From positions 1 through 7,375 of the forward strand of contig DNHM01000056.1 of assembly GCA_003485885.1 (NCBI GenBank): a stretch of 7,375 nt of DNA, read 5' to 3'. The translations under genes and the position numbers were made by a program. The stretch is from Acidimicrobiaceae bacterium. GTDB taxonomy: Bacteria; Actinomycetota; Acidimicrobiia; Acidimicrobiales; UBA10347. Under the pieces are notes generated by a model. It saw only the letters and a list, made by a program, of their open reading frames with translations, made no database searches and was not told the DNA's origin. Positions 5,086-7,375 of this stretch are shown piece after piece (the first letter of the stretch is position 1; every line of letters starts with the position of its first letter).

Positions 5086-6666
5086 GTGCAGGCGTATCAA
5101 CCAAAAACCATTGGTGACTTACCTCGTCGGGCCGCTCGATTGTGGCCGGATCACGAGGCGCTGGTGTTTGGCGCCCGGCGTTGGACACACGCAGCCTTCG
5201 CCGACGAGGTCGATCGTGTTGCAAAAGGCTTGATCGCGATCGGTGTCGAGTCGGGCGACAAGGTCGCCGTGTGGATGACGAATCGGCCCGAGTGGCTGTT
5301 CTTGATGTATGCAATTCCCGCAATCGGGGCCGTGACCGTGCCGCTCAATACCCGCTACCGCTCCGAAGATGTGCAGTACACCGTCGACCAATCCGACAGC
5401 TCGACGATTATCTTCTGCGATCGCTCCGGCCCCGTCGATTACGCCGCGATGATCAACGAAGTTGCTGACCTCTGGCCCAAGATCACGCGCAAGATTGTGC
5501 TCGGCGGCGACACCAGTACGGGGTCCACACCATGGGCGACCATGCTCGCCGCTGGCGCTGTTGTCACCGACGAGACACTCGCCGAACGAGCCGGCGCGGT
5601 CGATGCCAGTGATCCGGCGATTATCATCTACACGTCGGGTACGACGAGCCTTCCCAAGGGCGCCGTGCACAACCATGCAGTCATCCGCAATGTCGCCGAG
5701 CGGGCGCAGATGCACGGCGTTACCTCGGCCGACGTGCACGCTGGGTATCTGCCGCTGTTTCATGCGTTTGGCTTCACCGAAGTAGCGCTCTTTGGGGTAC
5801 TTACGGGAAGCAAGATCGTGCTCTTCGAGACGTTCGACGCGAATGAGATCCTCGACGCAGCTGTCGTCGAAGGCATCACGCTTCTGCATGGTTTCGATAC
5901 CCACTGGGGCGACTTCCTCCGAGCGAACAGCAGTAACCCCCGAGACCTGAAACTGCGCATGGGCACGCTGGCGTGCGGGCAAGAGTCCAGCATTCCTGTC
6001 GCCCGTCACGTGCAGGCTGAGCTCATCACCACGGTGTCTGGTTGGGGTATGAGCGAAGTGTGGACTGCGTGTGTGGTCGGCCATGCGACGAATACTGTCG
6101 AGCAACGGACCGAGGCATCTGGTTATCCAATGACCGACGTCGAGCTCAAGATTGTTGATCCTGACACAGGCGACGAGGTTGCGACCGGCGAGTCCGGCGA
6201 GCTCCTCTGTCGCAGCTACACCACCATGCTTGGGTACTACAACAAACCCGAGGCCACCGCTGAAACAATCGACGCCGAAGGCTGGCTGCATTCCGGCGAT
6301 CTCGCCAGGATGCGCCCTGATGGACATGTGGTGTTCATCGGCCGTCTCAAAGACATGCTCAAAGTCGGCGGCGAGAACGTCGCACCCGCCGAGATGGAAG
6401 GTCGGCTACGCGAGTTGCCGGGTGTGAATGACGCCGCTGTTGTTGGCCTTGCCGATGAACGGCTGGGCGAGGTGCCCGTGGCCTATGTGCTGAGCGATCC
6501 ATCAGTGACCCTCGATACCGACGAACTGCTCGAGCATCTGAAAGGCAAGGTTGCCAGCTTCAAACTTCCGCGCCACATCAAGATTGTCAACGAACTTCCC
6601 ATGACCGCTACTGGCAAGATCCGCAAGGTCGAACTCCGCGACCACGCCGAGCGCGATTTTTCTTGA
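5086..6666 (+). CDS. AMP-dependent acyl-CoA synthetase (class I adenylate-forming enzyme)
   Basis: The enzyme activates a carboxylic acid with ATP to an acyl-adenylate and transfers it to coenzyme A, in the cytoplasm. From GTG 5086 it has 526 residues, a normal length. All core motifs are present: the phosphate-binding loop YTSGTTSLPKG (about 182-192), GWGMSE (adenylate-binding, near 323-328), GYYNKPEAT then GWLHSGDLA, the hinge GRLKDMLKVGGENVAPAE (KVGGEN at 426-431), and the C-terminal TATGKIRK with the adenylation lysine K511. These resemble fatty-acyl-CoA ligases of the FadD/FACS type. Short- to medium-chain, aromatic or sterol-derived acids are all possible and the substrate cannot be read from these motifs. 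The upstream lipoprotein gene is on the same strand, but 292 nt away with a hairpin between, so it is probably separately transcribed. The downstream regulator is convergent. The frame is intact, unlike the lipoprotein. Confidence 0.93.
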   Translation: MQAYQPKTIGDLPRRAARLWPDHEALVFGARRWTHAAFADEVDRVAKGLIAIGVESGDKVAVWMTNRPEWLFLMYAIPAIGAVTVPLNTRYRSEDVQYTVDQSDSSTIIFCDRSGPVDYAAMINEVADLWPKITRKIVLGGDTSTGSTPWATMLAAGAVVTDETLAERAGAVDASDPAIIIYTSGTTSLPKGAVHNHAVIRNVAERAQMHGVTSADVHAGYLPLFHAFGFTEVALFGVLTGSKIVLFETFDANEILDAAVVEGITLLHGFDTHWGDFLRANSSNPRDLKLRMGTLACGQESSIPVARHVQAELITTVSGWGMSEVWTACVVGHATNTVEQRTEASGYPMTDVELKIVDPDTGDEVATGESGELLCRSYTTMLGYYNKPEATAETIDAEGWLHSGDLARMRPDGHVVFIGRLKDMLKVGGENVAPAEMEGRLRELPGVNDAAVVGLADERLGEVPVAYVLSDPSVTLDTDELLEHLKGKVASFKLPRHIKIVNELPMTATGKIRKVELRDHAERDFS

Positions 6667-6682
6667 GCTAGCCCGCGCCGCC

Positions 6683-6700
6683 GGTCAGGTGCTGCTGACC
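6683..6700. terminator. Hairpin at the convergent gene ends
   Basis: GGTCAG, loop GTGCTG, CTGACC: a perfect 6-bp stem that begins 17 bases after the synthetase stop and overlaps the final codons of the opposite regulator gene. It sits where a shared bidirectional terminator would be useful, but has no T-run, so function is uncertain. Confidence 0.35.
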
Positions 6701-7320
6701 TCGTATGCGCAGATATGAGCGCCAGCGGCCTTGTGGGTGATGCGCTCGATGGTGGTTTCGGGGAGAAGCTCACGTAGGTAGTCGAGTTCCGTCGCGCAGG
6801 CTTGGCCGTAGCGGCTGGCAACGGCCCACATGGCGCAGCTGTGCAGGTTGATTCGAAAGTGGGTCGTGTCGATCTGGTCGAAGTCGGCGAGATAGCCCTC
6901 GGCATCAAGTTCGGCAGCTAGCACCGCGACCTTCTCGCCAAGAGTCTTGCCGGCGAGCTTGTCGGCCGTCTCGGCGACGCGCCGTTGGCGTCTGCGTTCG
7001 AAGACGCGGGTGACGAGTCCAGGGTCTTCCTCTTCCATATGGGAGAGCAGTTCGATCGACAGATTGCTTGTGTCCTTGACAAACATCGCCTCGGTCAGCT
7101 CGGTTGTGTGGAACCGGTCGGCGGGTCGTCCGGGCTGACCGCGTTGTTGCTCGGCATCGATATAGCCAGCCGATCGGAGTGCGCTGAGGTGTTGGCGAAC
7201 CGCGCTGGCGGAGATTTCGAGTGTTTTGGCGAGGTCGTCTGCGGTGGCCTCGCCCAGCCGCTTGAGGACCACCAGGACGCGTCGTTGTACTGGCGAGATT
7301 TGTCCAGTCGACGGGTGCAT
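6685..7320 (-). CDS. SufR-like/ArsR-type winged-helix regulator with probable Fe-S cysteines
   Basis: The 211-residue protein starts with a winged-helix DNA-binding domain (about 9-75): the helices around ATADDLAKTLEISASAVRQH and the wing GQPGRPADRFHTT are typical of SufR/DeoR-like regulators. The middle (about 85-145) is charged and helical, suited to dimerisation. The C-terminal domain has C162, C175 and C204 in the context HSCAMWAVAS, YGQACATEL and HKAAGAHICAYEV. The spacing C-x12-C-x28-C is very close to the three conserved cysteines that hold the Fe-S cluster in SufR, the repressor of the suf iron-sulfur assembly operon. Here no suf gene is visible: the gene is convergent with an acyl-CoA synthetase and its upstream region faces the right window edge. 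It may control a divergent gene there, or be a SufR paralogue. The ATG at 7320 has no ribosome site and a -10-like hexamer just upstream, suggesting a leaderless mRNA. Confidence 0.85.
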   Translation of the reverse strand: MHPSTGQISPVQRRVLVVLKRLGEATADDLAKTLEISASAVRQHLSALRSAGYIDAEQQRGQPGRPADRFHTTELTEAMFVKDTSNLSIELLSHMEEEDPGLVTRVFERRRQRRVAETADKLAGKTLGEKVAVLAAELDAEGYLADFDQIDTTHFRINLHSCAMWAVASRYGQACATELDYLRELLPETTIERITHKAAGAHICAYEVSST

Positions 7321-7326
7321 GTTGGC

Positions 7327-7332
7327 ACGGTA
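7327..7332 (-). promoter_or_regulatory. Candidate -10 element of the SufR-like gene (leaderless)
   Basis: TACCGT on the minus strand fits TANNNT and ends seven nucleotides before the A of the ATG at 7320, so transcription could start exactly at the start codon. No Shine-Dalgarno sequence is present. No good -35 is seen at 17 bp. Confidence 0.35.
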
Positions 7333-7345
7333 GTCGATGTCACAG

Positions 7346-7358
7346 AACTTTCGCAGTT
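7346..7358. promoter_or_regulatory. Short dyad upstream of the SufR-like gene
   Basis: AACT, five bases, AGTT: a 13-bp dyad with 4-bp arms in the region where a -35 or operator for the SufR-like gene would lie. The arms are short, so this is only a candidate. Confidence 0.25.
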
Positions 7359-7361
7359 ACG

Positions 7362-7375
7362 CAAGATTAAACTTG
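7362..7375. promoter_or_regulatory. CAAG-N6-CTTG dyad at the right edge
   Basis: CAAG, ATTAAA, CTTG is a 14-bp dyad with an AT-only centre. The layout equals the CAAC-N6-GTTG operator reported for cyanobacterial SufR, with one base changed in each arm. It is 42 bases upstream of the SufR-like start and ends at the window edge, so the surroundings cannot be judged. Confidence 0.3.

Noticed and set aside
5119..6327. 402-codon open frame on the minus strand opposite the acyl-CoA synthetase
   Set aside because: The plus strand carries every adenylate-forming enzyme motif; the antisense frame is a by-product of its codon bias.
1..7375. CRISPR, tRNA, rRNA, IS element or attachment site
   Set aside because: No regularly spaced repeats, cloverleaf-like conserved arms, transposase motifs or terminal repeats were seen on either strand.

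Overview
The window looks like chromosomal DNA from a high-GC actinobacterium. A member of the Acidimicrobiia (Ilumatobacter-like) would fit the proline/threonine/alanine-rich lipoprotein stalk, the GTG/TTG starts, the apparently leaderless promoters and a typical actinobacterial YibE/F protein. That placement is inference from style, not from a marker gene. I see no rRNA, tRNA, CRISPR array, insertion sequence or phage gene.

Layout, left to right. (1) Minus strand, 1-1722: a Fur/Zur-type metalloregulator (1264-1722) followed 52 nt downstream by a YibE/F-family polytopic membrane protein (1-1211, running off the left edge). The membrane protein has a histidine-rich cytosolic N-terminus, so the pair looks like a metal-responsive operon. 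(2) 1723-2093: divergent control region. It holds two perfect inverted repeats at the fur-like promoter and, further right, a doubtful small membrane-protein ORF on the plus strand. (3) Plus strand, 2094-4793: one large secreted lipoprotein gene broken into five reading-frame segments by four single-base frame changes. These come as two compensating pairs, one around the signal peptide and stalk and one near the C-terminus. The protein contains two tandem copies of an unassigned domain of about 100 residues. (4) 4794-5085: non-coding gap with a perfect 7-bp hairpin. (5) Plus strand, 5086-6666: an intact class I adenylate-forming acyl-CoA synthetase. (6) Minus strand, 6685-7320: an ArsR/SufR-like winged-helix regulator with three cysteines spaced like an Fe-S ligand set, convergent with the ligase. 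Its promoter and possible operators reach the right edge.

How they may work together. The Fur-type regulator probably controls itself and the YibE/F protein, with zinc or another divalent metal as the likely signal. The lipoprotein is an envelope protein of unknown function and is either a decaying gene or damaged by sequence errors. The SufR-like regulator suggests that iron-sulfur status controls genes just beyond the right edge. Its convergent orientation gives no direct link to the acyl-CoA synthetase. The candidates most worth a second look are the Fur/His-rich YibE/F pair, the frame-broken duplicated-domain lipoprotein, and the SufR-like regulator with no suf genes in view.
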